Shown here: piece by piece, positions 42,030 through 52,539 of the stretch | Layout of the letters: every line of letters begins with the position of its first letter | Position numbering within the stretch: the first letter of the stretch is position 1 | Assembly (NCBI RefSeq): GCF_008362905.1 | Contig: NZ_VFJB01000008.1 | Span: 62,001-126,000 of the forward strand | Length of the DNA: 64,000 nucleotides | Direction: 5' to 3' | DNA from: Deferribacter autotrophicus | GTDB lineage: Bacteria; Chrysiogenota; Deferribacteres; Deferribacterales; Deferribacteraceae | The notes under the pieces: model-generated | The model's database searches: none | Seen by the model: only the letters and a program-made list of their open reading frames with translations | Told to the model about the DNA's origin: nothing | Program-made: the position numbers and the translations under genes

Positions 42030-43064
42030 ATGAGTAAAAAAGTTTTGGTTGCAATGAGTGGCGGTGTTGACAGCTCTGTTGCTGCGTATAAAATGTTAGA
42101 AAAAGGTTATGATGTTATTGGTGTAACTCTTAAACTGTTTGATGGCCCAACTAAGTTTATAGAAGATGCAAAAAATGTAGCGGAAAAACTTGGAATAAAA
42201 TGGTATCTTGCAGACTATAGTAGTTATTTTAAAGAAGTGATATCTTATTTTATAAACAGTTATCGAAAAGGGGAAACACCAAATCCATGTGCTTTTTGCA
42301 ATAAAAATGCAAAGTTTGTTTATCTCTTCAATGAAATGCAAAAGAACAATGCTGAAATGATTGTGACTGGGCATTATGCAAAGGTTGTTGAAAAAGATGG
42401 TTTAAAATATATTGGCAAAGCTAAAAACTTGAAAAAGGATCAATCTTATTACTTGGCGTTGCTGGATGAGTTTCAAGTAAGTTTATTATATTTTCCACAT
42501 GGAGATGTAGAATCTAAAGATGAAGTTAGAGAATTAGCTAATAAAATAGGGTTAAAAGTGGCTTCCAAAAAAGATAGTCAGGAAGTTTGTTTTTTATGTG
42601 GCAAGGACTATAGAGAATTTTTAAAAGAAAGGATTGATTCTAAAAGGTTTAAAAAGGGGTATTTGATTTATAATGGTAAAAAGATGAGACAACATGAAGG
42701 GATAGAATTTTTTACTATAGGACAAAGACGGGGGTTAGGCCTCAATTATCATGAACCATTGTATGTTACAAATATTGATGCAAAAAGTGGAAATATTTAT
42801 TTAGCAAAAAAAGATGATGTTTTTAAGAGAGGAGTAAAATTAAGAAATGTAAATATCGTAAATGATAGGAAAAGGATATTTAGAGCAAAAGCAAAAATAA
42901 GGTATAGGATGGAAGAAGCTGATTGTATGGTGGAAATTTTACCTGAGAATAAAGCAATAATTCTATTTGATGAACCACAATTTGCACCAACAAAAGGACA
43001 GATGGTTGCTATTTATCAGGATGACTTGGTTTTGGGTGGAGGTTTTATACATGATGTTTTTTAA
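42030..43064 (+). CDS. mnmA: tRNA-specific 2-thiouridylase
   Basis: 344 residues. The PP-loop SGGVDSS (10-16) binds ATP. The catalytic cysteine is in NPCAFCNK (C87/C90) and the partner Cys in SQEVCFLCG (C187). The C-terminal beta-barrel begins around 270. It thiolates the wobble uridine of tRNA Lys, Glu and Gln. Both cysteine motifs carry an extra Cys (CxxC style), unlike E. coli MnmA (single Cys each), which might bind a metal cluster. An AAGGTG site precedes the start. It is divergent from lysS and may share regulation with it. Confidence 0.93.
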   Translation: MSKKVLVAMSGGVDSSVAAYKMLEKGYDVIGVTLKLFDGPTKFIEDAKNVAEKLGIKWYLADYSSYFKEVISYFINSYRKGETPNPCAFCNKNAKFVYLFNEMQKNNAEMIVTGHYAKVVEKDGLKYIGKAKNLKKDQSYYLALLDEFQVSLLYFPHGDVESKDEVRELANKIGLKVASKKDSQEVCFLCGKDYREFLKERIDSKRFKKGYLIYNGKKMRQHEGIEFFTIGQRRGLGLNYHEPLYVTNIDAKSGNIYLAKKDDVFKRGVKLRNVNIVNDRKRIFRAKAKIRYRMEEADCMVEILPENKAIILFDEPQFAPTKGQMVAIYQDDLVLGGGFIHDVF

Positions 43065-43106
43065 TCAGTTAGCATTTTCAGCGATAACTGATTATAGAGG
43101 TGTGTT

Positions 43107-43589
43107 ATGAAAATAGGGATAATTTCTGATAGTCATGATAATTTAATCAATATGCAAAAGTGTGTGCATTATCTGAATAATATTGGAGTAGATTTTGTTT
43201 TTCATTGCGGAGATATAATTTCACCATTTACAATAAAAGTTATGAATGAATTGAAATGTGATTATAGGGCAGTTTTTGGAAATAACGATGGTGAATGGTT
43301 AAACCTAAAAGAGATATCTAAGAACAGAATTTTTAAACCTCCCTACTTATTTGAATTAGATAATAAAAAGTTCTTGTTGTTACATGAGGGTGATATTGCT
43401 ATGTTTATTGATAATAGTATAGATTTTGTTTTTTACGGTCATACTCATGTGAAGTATAGCTTTAATAAAAATGGGCAACTTATTGTTAATCCAGGGACAT
43501 TAGCAGGTTATTTGGCAGATTCTGCTACTTTTGCAATATTAGATACCAACGAATTTAATGTGGAATTTATAGATGTTGATACAATTTGA
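43107..43589 (+). CDS. YfcE-type metallophosphoesterase
   Basis: 160 residues. Metal-binding motifs of the calcineurin-like family are all present: DSHDN (8-12), HCGDI, GNNDG and GHTHVKY, ending NPGT. This matches YfcE/MJ0936-type phosphodiesterases, which hydrolyse small phosphodiesters; the physiological substrate is unknown. A GAGGTG site precedes the ATG. It lies between mnmA and mreB on the same strand, with gaps of 42 and 33 bp. Confidence 0.88.
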   Translation: MKIGIISDSHDNLINMQKCVHYLNNIGVDFVFHCGDIISPFTIKVMNELKCDYRAVFGNNDGEWLNLKEISKNRIFKPPYLFELDNKKFLLLHEGDIAMFIDNSIDFVFYGHTHVKYSFNKNGQLIVNPGTLAGYLADSATFAILDTNEFNVEFIDVDTI

Positions 43590-43619
43590 AAAGTTTGATA
43601 TAGTGCATTTTGGAGGTGA

Positions 43620-44647
<1,028 letters not shown>

Positions 44648-44648
<1 letters not shown>

Positions 44649-45463
44649 TGTTTGCTATTAAAAAAAGATATATTTTTTTATTTTTGATTTTACTCTTTAT
44701 AATTCTAATGCAGTTTGAAATGCCCCAAACTTACAGGCCTATCAAGGGGTTGCTGGGAAATATTTTAAATCCTTTTATTTATTTAGCTGATAATACGGTA
44801 GATTTTTTTACATCAACTTTTGATAAATATATCAATTTAATAAATGTAAAGGAAGAAAATAAAAAACTAAAAAATGAATTAGATAAATTAAACTTTGAAA
44901 ATATTAAACTTAGAGAAAAATTGAAAGAACTTGATAGGTTAAAAAAACTTCTTAATTTTAAAGAAGCTTTTGAATTTAATACTATAGCATGCAATGTGAT
45001 CGGTAGGAATAATTATGGGCTAATTAAGTATATAATTATTGATAGAGGTAGTAATGACGGTTTAGATGTGGATATGCCTGTGATAAGTAGCAAGGGGCTT
45101 GTAGGGAAAGTAGTAGAATTGTACAGGCATAGTGCCAAAGTAAAAATTGTGCTTGATAGAAGCTTGAAAGTTGCTGTTATGAATTTCAATACGAGAGAGA
45201 CGGGAGTTGTGTCTGGTACCGACTATGGTTTGTTAGAAGTAAATTTTTATTCGAATATTGGTAAAGTAAATATTGGAGATCTGTTTATAACATCAGGTTT
45301 TGGTATGCTTTATCCTAAAGGATTACCTGTGGGTGTTGTTGTGAAATATGAAAACGAAGATTATGGTCTTTTTAAAAAAGTTTATTTAAAGCCCATTGTG
45401 GATTTTAATAAATTAGAAAATGTATTGGTAATACTAAAAAATGAAAAGATTCAAAACAATTAG
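44648..45463 (+). CDS. mreC: Rod-shape protein MreC
   Basis: 271 residues. One N-terminal membrane helix (YIFLFLILLFIILMQF), a coiled coil (about 75-105) and the two beta-domains of MreC: ACNVIGRNNYGLIKYIIIDRGSNDG, GLVGKVVEL, and GDLFITSGFGMLYPKGLPVG near the end. It joins MreB to the periplasmic wall synthases. The ATG overlaps the mreB stop (TAATG). Confidence 0.94.
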
Positions 45464-45881
45464 TAAGTATTTATTTTTACTACTTTTTTTTTATATTATT
45501 ACAAATGTATTTGATGGATTTCTAGGTTTGATTCAATATCCAATTTTGATTTTAATTGCTTCAAAAAGGATAAATATTATCAATATTAATGAAACTGATA
45601 TAATTTTATCTTTATTTTCAGATTACATCAATGATTTGTTCTTTGGAGTTAGTTTATTGGTTTTCTTTATTTTAAAATTTTTATTTTCAAAATATCTTAA
45701 TTTATTTTATACAAGAAAGTATTATATCTTTTTGGGTAAAGTGGCAGTACTTTTGGTCTTTATTGGATTTGTTTTTTTATATTACCATAATAACAATATA
45801 ACATTATTGTTTGAAGTTTTATTAGTAAACTCCATAAGTATGCTTTTATTAAATTTTGTATTGGAGAGATATTTTGTTTAA
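45441..45881 (+). CDS. mreD: Rod-shape protein MreD
   Basis: 146 residues, almost entirely membrane helices (about five). It overlaps mreC by 23 bp and the PBP2 gene by 8 bp. MreD sequences are poorly conserved, so the call rests on topology, size and position between mreC and mrdA. The segment SLFSDYINDLFFG fits the usual D..D.(L/F)(F/L) motif of MreD. Confidence 0.88.
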   Translation: MKRFKTISKYLFLLLFFYIITNVFDGFLGLIQYPILILIASKRINIININETDIILSLFSDYINDLFFGVSLLVFFILKFLFSKYLNLFYTRKYYIFLGKVAVLLVFIGFVFLYYHNNNITLLFEVLLVNSISMLLLNFVLERYFV

Positions 45882-47685
45882 GGCACTGAGTGACAGAGTA
45901 AATAATATTTTTAACAAAAGGTTATTAATATATACAGTTGTGTTTTTTTTATTTTTTTCGAGTGTGATGGGAAGATTATTTTACTTACAAATAGTTAAAT
46001 ACGAGAAATATAAGAACTTGTCTGAAAATAATAGAATTAGGATTTTGAGAATTAAAGCTGACAGAGGATTTATTAGAGATAGAAATGGTACGCTTCTCGT
46101 AACGAATCAGCCTAGTTATAATTTAATGGCTACAAAATCTGATATAAAAGATTTTGATAATCTCATAAAAAAGCTGAAAGATATTATTGAAATTGATGAA
46201 GATCTTGTTCGTGAAAGATATAAAAAAGCATACTATTATAGTACATTTATGATTTATAGAGGATTAAAAGAACAGCAATTGAGTTATCTTTTAGAACATC
46301 ACGAACAATTCCCAGGGATAAAACTGGATGTAGATACCGTAAGGTCTTATTATGACAGTAAAAGTTTGAGTCATATAATTGGCTATATGGGAGAAGTTAC
46401 AGAATATGATTTGAGGAAGAATAAAGGGTATCAGGTAGGTGATTTGATAGGTAAATCAGGGGTGGAAAAAGTATATGAAGATGAACTTAGAGGAATTGAT
46501 GGAGCCAGACAGGTTGAGGTTGATAGTTTAGGTTTTGTTTCAAAAGAGTTATCGGTTAAAAAACCAGTTAAAGGTAAAAACCTTATTTTGAGTATTGATT
46601 ACGATTTACAAAAGGCAGTCAAAAACATCTTTAGTGATAAAGTTGGTGGTGTAGTAATAATGAATATTCAAACGGGGAGAATTTTGGCTTTGTATTCTTC
46701 TCCTACCTATGATTTAAATAAATTTATACCTTTTATAAAAAAAGATGATTGGGATAAAATTATAACAAATCCATACAAACCTTTGACAAACAGGGTAATT
46801 GAAGATGCATATCCTCCTGGATCTGTTTTTAAAATTTTGATGGCTTATATAGGACTCAACGAAGGAGTTATCACTTTCAATACACAATACTTCTGTGGTG
46901 GTAAGCTGGATTTTAATGGATATAAATATGGTTGTTGGAAAAAGGGTGGACACGGCAATTTAGATTTGCATGATGCAATAGTTCAATCTTGTGATGTTTA
47001 TTTTTATAATGTTGGACTTGTATTAGGCATAAATAAAATTTCAGAATATGCATTAAATTTCAATCTTGGGAAAAAAACTGGTATAGATTTACCTAATGAA
47101 AAAGCTGGGATATTTCCAACAAGAGAATGGAAGAAAAAACGTTTTCATCAGCCTTGGTATCCAGGTGAAACAATTATTGCTTCTATTGGTCAGGGTTACA
47201 TTTCAACAACACCTATTCAGATTGCTGTGATGTTATCGGCTCTCTTTAATGGTGGGATAGTCTTTAAGCCAACAGTAGTTTATGGTTTTGAAGATAAAGG
47301 TTTTATTGAGAAAAAAGTAGAAATTAATAATAAACTAAATATAAATAAAACTTATGCAAAAGAAATATTAGATGCATTATATGATACAGTTTATTCAAAA
47401 CATGCAACTGGTTATAGGGCAAGAGTAAGTAAAATAAAAATAGGTGGTAAAACAGGAACTGCACAGGTGATATCATTGAAAAAATTTAAAGATAAAGATG
47501 AAAATGAAATTCCATGGAAGTATAGAGATCATTCTTGGTTTGCAGGAATTGTCCCTGTTGATTCTCCTAAATATGTAATTGTGGCATTTGTTGAACATGG
47601 TGGTTCTGGTAGTAAGGGAGCAGCTCCAGTTGTTGGAGCAATAGCGAATAAACTGGTGGATTTAGGTTATGTTTCAATTAAATAG
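45874..47685 (+). CDS. mrdA: Penicillin-binding protein 2 (elongasome transpeptidase)
   Basis: 603 residues from TTG 45874, which has GGAGAG 5 bp upstream; a longer TTG start at 45856 overlaps that site. One membrane helix (LLIYTVVFFLFFSSVMG), the PBP dimer domain (RADRGFIRDRNG-like, about 50-65, to 210) and the transpeptidase domain with the three active-site motifs: PPGSVFK (Ser/Lys), SCD in VQSCDVYFYN (SxD form of SxN) and KTG in GGKTGTAQ. It crosslinks peptidoglycan during elongation together with RodA, whose gene follows and overlaps by 17 bp. Confidence 0.95.
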   Translation: MFKALSDRVNNIFNKRLLIYTVVFFLFFSSVMGRLFYLQIVKYEKYKNLSENNRIRILRIKADRGFIRDRNGTLLVTNQPSYNLMATKSDIKDFDNLIKKLKDIIEIDEDLVRERYKKAYYYSTFMIYRGLKEQQLSYLLEHHEQFPGIKLDVDTVRSYYDSKSLSHIIGYMGEVTEYDLRKNKGYQVGDLIGKSGVEKVYEDELRGIDGARQVEVDSLGFVSKELSVKKPVKGKNLILSIDYDLQKAVKNIFSDKVGGVVIMNIQTGRILALYSSPTYDLNKFIPFIKKDDWDKIITNPYKPLTNRVIEDAYPPGSVFKILMAYIGLNEGVITFNTQYFCGGKLDFNGYKYGCWKKGGHGNLDLHDAIVQSCDVYFYNVGLVLGINKISEYALNFNLGKKTGIDLPNEKAGIFPTREWKKKRFHQPWYPGETIIASIGQGYISTTPIQIAVMLSALFNGGIVFKPTVVYGFEDKGFIEKKVEINNKLNINKTYAKEILDALYDTVYSKHATGYRARVSKIKIGGKTGTAQVISLKKFKDKDENEIPWKYRDHSWFAGIVPVDSPKYVIVAFVEHGGSGSKGAAPVVGAIANKLVDLGYVSIK

Positions 47686-48778
47686 AAAACACTTTAAATA
47701 TTTTGATTATATTTTGACCTTATTGGTTGTCTTAATTTCTGTTTTTGGTGTTATTGCTATATATTCTGCTTCATATGATTTAAATACTAATAGTTTTAAA
47801 GGTTTTTATATAAAGCAGATAATTTGGATTACTATTGGAATCATAAGTTATTTTTTGTTTACATTTATTAATTACAGGTTCTTACTGAAATATTCACATA
47901 TCTTTTATTATATAAGTTTAATTATTTTAGGATTTGTTCTTATCAAAGGACATATTGGTATGGGTGCACAAAGGTGGATTAATATAGGTGGATTTAGACT
48001 TCAACCATCAGAATTTATAAAAGTTGTATGGATTCTGTTTTTGGCAAAAAAATTTAGTACCCATGAAATATACTATTCTACATTTTTAGATATTTTTAAA
48101 AAAGCATTGTTTTTGGCCCCTATTTTTATACTAATTTTTTTACAGCCAGATTTAGGTACGGCTCTTGTATATGTGTTTCTCTGGGGGATTGCTCTTCTTT
48201 TTTGTGGAGTTAGGAAGTACACAGTATTTGTTACAATTATACTTATGTTGATAAGTTTACCTATAGGATGGAGCCAACTTAAGGATTATCAAAAAAAGCG
48301 TATTATAACTTTTTTGTATCCAGAAAAAGATCCATTCGGTGCAGGTTATCATGTCATTCAATCTAAAATTGCTATTGGGTCAGGCGGTTTGAAAGGAAAA
48401 GGCTTCTTAAAAGGGACGCAATCCCATTTAAGATTCTTACCAGAAAGACATACAGATTTTATTTTTTCATTAATTAACGAAGAATTTGGCTTCTTTGGTG
48501 GTATAGCCATTTTGAGTATCATTTTTTTGCTTATTTTTAAGATTTTGTATGTAGGTTTAGTTGTTAAGGAACCGGGAGGAAAGATTATTTGTCTACTGGG
48601 AGCTTCATTGATTTTTTTCCAAACATTTGTAAATAGTGCTATGACTGTGGGGTTAATGCCTGTAGTAGGTATTCCGATGCCTTTTGTAAGCTACGGTGGT
48701 TCATCTATTATAACATTTTTCACGTTAACAGGAATAATTAATTCAATATCAATGAGGAGATATGACATTGTCAGTTGA
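47669..48778 (+). CDS. rodA: SEDS-family peptidoglycan glycosyltransferase RodA
   Basis: 369 residues, about ten membrane helices. SEDS signatures are AQRWINIGGFRLQPSEFIKV, QPDLGTALVYVFLWG and RHTDFIFSLINEEFGFFGG, and finally GIPMPFVSYGGSSIITFF. It polymerises glycan strands from lipid II with PBP2. It overlaps both mrdA (17 bp) and the downstream radical-SAM gene (17 bp). Confidence 0.96.
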   Translation: MFQLNRKHFKYFDYILTLLVVLISVFGVIAIYSASYDLNTNSFKGFYIKQIIWITIGIISYFLFTFINYRFLLKYSHIFYYISLIILGFVLIKGHIGMGAQRWINIGGFRLQPSEFIKVVWILFLAKKFSTHEIYYSTFLDIFKKALFLAPIFILIFLQPDLGTALVYVFLWGIALLFCGVRKYTVFVTIILMLISLPIGWSQLKDYQKKRIITFLYPEKDPFGAGYHVIQSKIAIGSGGLKGKGFLKGTQSHLRFLPERHTDFIFSLINEEFGFFGGIAILSIIFLLIFKILYVGLVVKEPGGKIICLLGASLIFFQTFVNSAMTVGLMPVVGIPMPFVSYGGSSIITFFTLTGIINSISMRRYDIVS

Positions 48779-51137
48779 TAAGAAAGAATTATTGATGATA
48801 AGCAAACCACTACGTTACATAGGTGGTGAGCTTAATTCAGTTGTAAAGAATAATTATAAAATACGTTTTTGTTTGTCATTTCCTGATGTTTATGAAGTAG
48901 GAATGTCTCATTATGGATTCAAACTTTTATACGAAAAATTAAATGAATGTAGTCAGATAGCTTGTGAAAGATTTTTTATGCCATGGATAGATGCTATTGA
49001 TTATTTTGGTAAGGATATTTTTGTTTCACTAGAAACAAATACTCCTTTAAAAGAATTTGATTTAATTGGTTTTTCTCTTCAATATGAGCTTTCGTATACA
49101 AATCTTTTATATATCATAAAAATGTCTGATATCCCCCTTTTATCTACAGAAAGAAAAGATAGTGATCCCATAATTATTGCTGGTGGTCCTTGTGTTGTAA
49201 ATCCAGCACCTTTAATAGATTTTGTTGATGTTTTTTTTATTGGAGAAATGGAAGAAGATCTAGTGAATGTTTTAGAAGTATTTAGTAACAATGCAAATGT
49301 GAGTAGAAAGGAAAAGCTAGAGTTTTTCAATAAATTTCATTTTACATATGTTCCTCAAGTCGAAAAAGATAAGAAAGTGAGAAGAAAAATTTTTGTTGAT
49401 TTTCCTTTGGAGGGTTTTTGTAAAAAACCGATTGTCCCAAATTTTTCTGTTGTTCAAGATAGAGTTAGTTTGGAAATAAGCAGAGGATGTACGAGAGGGT
49501 GCCGTTTTTGTCAGGCAGGGTTCATTTACCGCCCAGTAAGGGAGCGAGGAATAGTTTCTTTAATAGAAAATGCATTAACGCAAATAGAAAATACAGGCTA
49601 TTTTGAGTTGTCATTTTTATCTCTATCAGCAGCAGATTTTTGTAATCTTGAACAATTATTGGTAGAAACTAACAAGTGCTTATCAGATAAGAGTATTTCT
49701 ATTAGTTTACCCTCTGTAAGGGCTGATCAAATAAAGAGCTTCATATTCAGAGAATTATCCAAAGTAAGAAAATCTGGTTTTACAATTGCTCCTGAGGCAG
49801 GGTCACAGAGATTAAGAAATAGTATTAATAAAAATTTAACTGAAGAGGAGATAATAGAAGCGGTTGAATTAGCAAATAAGGGTGGTTTTAATCATGCAAA
49901 ACTTTATTTTATGATAGGCTTGCCTTTTGAAACAGATGAAGATGTCCTTGCAATCGCAACACTTGCTGAAAAGATAAAAGGAAAAGTTGACAGAAAATTT
50001 GAAATAACAGTATCTGTTTCAAATTTTGTTCCAAAACCTTTTACTCCTTATCAATGGTTAGGTCAGGATCATGTTTATTCTCTTAAAAAGAAGCAAGATT
50101 TACTTAGAAAAGAAATGCGCAAAAGAAAAATAAAACTAAAATTACATGATGTAGGTCAGAGTATTCTTGAGGCTTGTTTTTCAAGGGGAGGGGTTGAGCT
50201 GGGCAAGGTGCTTTATGATGCTGTCAATGAAAGGCTAATATTTGATGGATGGAGTGAATTTTTTAATTTTGATAAATGGAAAAATATTTTTGAGAAAAAT
50301 GGACAAGATATTTATGAATATGCAAGCAAAGGCTATAGTCTTTACGAAGATTTGCCGTGGGACAATATTGATGTTGGTTTAGAGAAAAAATATTTGATGA
50401 ATGAACTTGAGAAAGCAAAAAATAGCTTAGTTACAGAAGATTGTAGATTTGATAAGTGTACGGGTTGTGGAGTTTGTGATTTTAAAAATATAAAAAATAT
50501 TTTTGCGAAAAAAGAAGCTGTAACTATAAAAAGTAAAAAAGAAACAAATATAAAAACCTATATAGTAAGGTTTGAAAAAAAAGGTGATGCTATTTTTTAT
50601 TCTGCTCTTGATACCTCTAGATATTTCCAGCATATTTTTATAATACATAATATTGAGCTACAATTTAGCCGTGGTTTTAATCCACAACCGAAAATCAATT
50701 ACATTTATCCTCTTCCTTTGGGAATAAGCGGAGAAAATGAAATAATGGTAGTAGAATGTAGTGAATTTTTAGATACTGAAAGAATAGTCAATGAATTAAA
50801 TGAAAAATTCAGATCAGGTTTTAAAATAAAATCAATAACTGAGTATAATGGTGAAAATTTTGATAACTGTATTCAAGTGTTCAAATTTGATGATGCTACA
50901 GAAGAAATATTTTCATCAATGTTAATTGAGGGTAAAAACTATTATGAGAAAATAAGTAAAAAAGGCAAAAAGAAAATTGTATGTATTGATAATTATCTGA
51001 TACACAAAGATAAAAACAGAATAGAGTTAAAAATAACTCCTATGGGAGGATTTAATCTACTTGAATTTTTTAAATTTTGGGATTATAATATTTCTAAATT
51101 AAATATTAGCAGAACAAATATATACCCAATAAAATAA
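48762..51137 (+). CDS. Radical-SAM protein of the TIGR03960 type fused to a DUF2344 (TIGR03936) domain
   Basis: 791 residues. The N-terminal B12-binding-like domain (about 20-190: SFPDVYEVGMSHYGFKLL) is followed by a radical-SAM core with CTRGCRFCQ (about 243-251: Cys x3 Cys x2 Cys). An extra cysteine cluster lies around 560 (CRFDKCTGCGVCDF), and the C-terminal domain (about 595-790, YSALDTSRYFQHIF, SRGFNPQPKINYIYPLPLGISG) is DUF2344. The two halves are separate genes in some lineages. Function is unknown; proteins of this kind are often encoded next to ribonuclease E/G and are suspected of RNA or ribosome modification. It starts with a 17-bp overlap of rodA. Confidence 0.88.
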   Translation: MTLSVDKKELLMISKPLRYIGGELNSVVKNNYKIRFCLSFPDVYEVGMSHYGFKLLYEKLNECSQIACERFFMPWIDAIDYFGKDIFVSLETNTPLKEFDLIGFSLQYELSYTNLLYIIKMSDIPLLSTERKDSDPIIIAGGPCVVNPAPLIDFVDVFFIGEMEEDLVNVLEVFSNNANVSRKEKLEFFNKFHFTYVPQVEKDKKVRRKIFVDFPLEGFCKKPIVPNFSVVQDRVSLEISRGCTRGCRFCQAGFIYRPVRERGIVSLIENALTQIENTGYFELSFLSLSAADFCNLEQLLVETNKCLSDKSISISLPSVRADQIKSFIFRELSKVRKSGFTIAPEAGSQRLRNSINKNLTEEEIIEAVELANKGGFNHAKLYFMIGLPFETDEDVLAIATLAEKIKGKVDRKFEITVSVSNFVPKPFTPYQWLGQDHVYSLKKKQDLLRKEMRKRKIKLKLHDVGQSILEACFSRGGVELGKVLYDAVNERLIFDGWSEFFNFDKWKNIFEKNGQDIYEYASKGYSLYEDLPWDNIDVGLEKKYLMNELEKAKNSLVTEDCRFDKCTGCGVCDFKNIKNIFAKKEAVTIKSKKETNIKTYIVRFEKKGDAIFYSALDTSRYFQHIFIIHNIELQFSRGFNPQPKINYIYPLPLGISGENEIMVVECSEFLDTERIVNELNEKFRSGFKIKSITEYNGENFDNCIQVFKFDDATEEIFSSMLIEGKNYYEKISKKGKKKIVCIDNYLIHKDKNRIELKITPMGGFNLLEFFKFWDYNISKLNISRTNIYPIK

Positions 51138-51152
51138 TTTCAGGAGTTGCTT

Positions 51153-51557
51153 ATGTTTAAAGAAAAAGCTGTGGAAGCCATGAAAAAAGCAGGATTTAAA
51201 TTAACTAAGCCAAGAATGTGGATTGTTGAATATCTTGACGGCAATAAAAACCATCCATCAGCAATAGAAATTTATGATGATTTGAGAAGACAGAATAAGC
51301 ACTTTTCATTTGCGACTATTTATAATACTCTTGATACTCTTGTAAAATCTGGAGCTGTAAAGCAGATAAATGTAGATCCAAATTGTAGCAGATTTGACCC
51401 TGATACAAGCGAACATGGTCATTTTGTGTGTAGGGTATGTAAAAAGGTTTATGATTTAGAATCAGTTAATCTTGATTATGATAAAACAATAATAGCTGAA
51501 ATTGACCATATTGATATAACAATTTCTGGTGTTTGTAAAAACTGTAAAAAACAGTAA
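51153..51557 (+). CDS. Fur-family regulator (PerR-like)
   Basis: 134 residues from ATG 51153, which has AGGAG 6 bp upstream. Winged-helix DNA-binding domain (about 1-80: KLTKPRMWIVEYL, HPSAIEIYDDLR, ATIYNTLDTLVKSGAV), then the metal-binding dimerisation domain with HGHFVCRVCKKVYDL and a final CKNCKK. The two CxxC pairs form the structural zinc site. The absence of an iron-regulated transport gene nearby and the RCKP-type rubredoxin-like gene 13 bp downstream suggest a peroxide-sensing PerR-type role, but Fur or Zur cannot be excluded. Confidence 0.86.
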   Translation: MFKEKAVEAMKKAGFKLTKPRMWIVEYLDGNKNHPSAIEIYDDLRRQNKHFSFATIYNTLDTLVKSGAVKQINVDPNCSRFDPDTSEHGHFVCRVCKKVYDLESVNLDYDKTIIAEIDHIDITISGVCKNCKKQ

Positions 51558-51570
51558 AGAGGAGGTATAA

Positions 51571-51678
51571 ATGGCAGTTTTTAAATGTAAAAACTGTGGT
51601 TACGAAAAAGAAGGTAGATGTAAACCTAGAAAATGTCCTGAATGTGGTTCTCAAAACAGCTTTGAAAAGAAAGAATAA
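51571..51678 (+). CDS. RCKP-type rubredoxin-like zinc-ribbon mini-protein
   Basis: 35 residues only: ATG at 51571 with AGAGGAGG 5 bp upstream, stop at 51676-51678. Two CxxC pairs (FKCKNCGY, RKCPECGS) flank an RCKP segment, enough to bind one Fe or Zn like half-sized rubredoxin. It follows the PerR-like gene by 13 bp and ends just before a terminator, so it is probably regulated with it. A role in peroxide defence or electron transfer is inference. Confidence 0.78.
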   Translation: MAVFKCKNCGYEKEGRCKPRKCPECGSQNSFEKKE

Positions 51679-51689
51679 TAAGCTCATTT

Positions 51690-51716
51690 AGGAGGGAAGT
51701 CCCTCCTTTTATTTTT
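51690..51716 (+). terminator. Rho-independent terminator abutting the next start codon
   Basis: AGGAGGG (51690-51696) pairs with CCCTCCT (51701-51707), loop AAGT, then TTTATTTTT. The hairpin ends the regulator/RCKP unit. The following ATG (51717) comes directly after the T-run. The left arm AGGAGG is 21 bp from that ATG and is sequestered in the hairpin. Confidence 0.8.
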
Positions 51717-52526
51717 ATGAAAGATTTCTTGGATATCATTTATAAAAAGTACAATAATAAAGATTATATTGGTACTGATCCTGTAATCTATCCCCATAAA
51801 TTAGCTGGTAATAAAGAGTTTATTGCTTTTATTTCGTCAGTTTTTGCTTACGGCAAAGTTAGTTTAATTCAAAGATTTTTAGACCTATTTTTTACAGAAT
51901 ATGGGGTAGATCCTTTTAAGAAAAAGAATAAAAAGAGTATATATTATAGGTTTCAGAAAGAAGACGATATTTACAAACTTTATCAGTTTTTACACAAAAT
52001 ATATAAAGATTATGGATCCCTATATAACTATTTTATAAAACAATCTGCTAATATTGAAGTGGCTTATGACAAATTTAGAAATGAATTTTTTGATTATTTT
52101 GACCATGATGTAACAAATGGATTAACATTTTTGCTACCAGATATAATGAAATCAGCTGCTAAAAGAATTAGGATGTTTTTTAGATGGATGGTTAGAAAAG
52201 ATGAAATAGATTTCGGACTTTGGGCAGGATACAATAAAAAGGAGTTGAAATTCCCTTTGGATATACATATATTGACATATGCATATAAACATAATATCAT
52301 AAATAATAAAATTAATAGCAGAAAAAACGTAGAAAAAATAACTGATTTTTTTAAAAGTATTGATGAGGATGATCCTGTGAAATATGATTTTGCAATAACA
52401 AGGCTTGGAATGATTTATAGATGCAAATATACAAAATCTGAGTCGTGTGAATCTTGTGAATGGAAAAAGCAATGCTTTTTAATTGACAATTATAAGAGAA
52501 GTTATATATTAACGATGAATATTTGA
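51717..52526 (+). CDS. TIGR02757 (DUF2400) family protein
   Basis: 269 residues. The whole-length pattern fits the family: [31 protein letters not shown], a middle [25 protein letters not shown], and [12 protein letters not shown]-terminal cysteine group ([18 protein letters not shown]) could hold an Fe-S cluster, recalling HhH-GPD DNA glycosylases, which this family resembles in fold; the function is unknown. Its ATG directly follows a terminator hairpin and no free ribosome site is visible, so expression may be low or leaderless. Confidence 0.82.
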   Translation: MKDFLDIIYKKYNNKDYIGTDPVIYPHKLAGNKEFIAFISSVFAYGKVSLIQRFLDLFFTEYGVDPFKKKNKKSIYYRFQKEDDIYKLYQFLHKIYKDYGSLYNYFIKQSANIEVAYDKFRNEFFDYFDHDVTNGLTFLLPDIMKSAAKRIRMFFRWMVRKDEIDFGLWAGYNKKELKFPLDIHILTYAYKHNIINNKINSRKNVEKITDFFKSIDEDDPVKYDFAITRLGMIYRCKYTKSESCESCEWKKQCFLIDNYKRSYILTMNI

Positions 52527-52539
52527 AGGAGGTTTGAAT

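Noticed and set aside
50440..50480. Extra cysteine cluster in the radical-SAM protein as a novel insertion
   Set aside because: A CxxCxxxC stretch at this point appears to be normal for the TIGR03960/TIGR03936 fused family.
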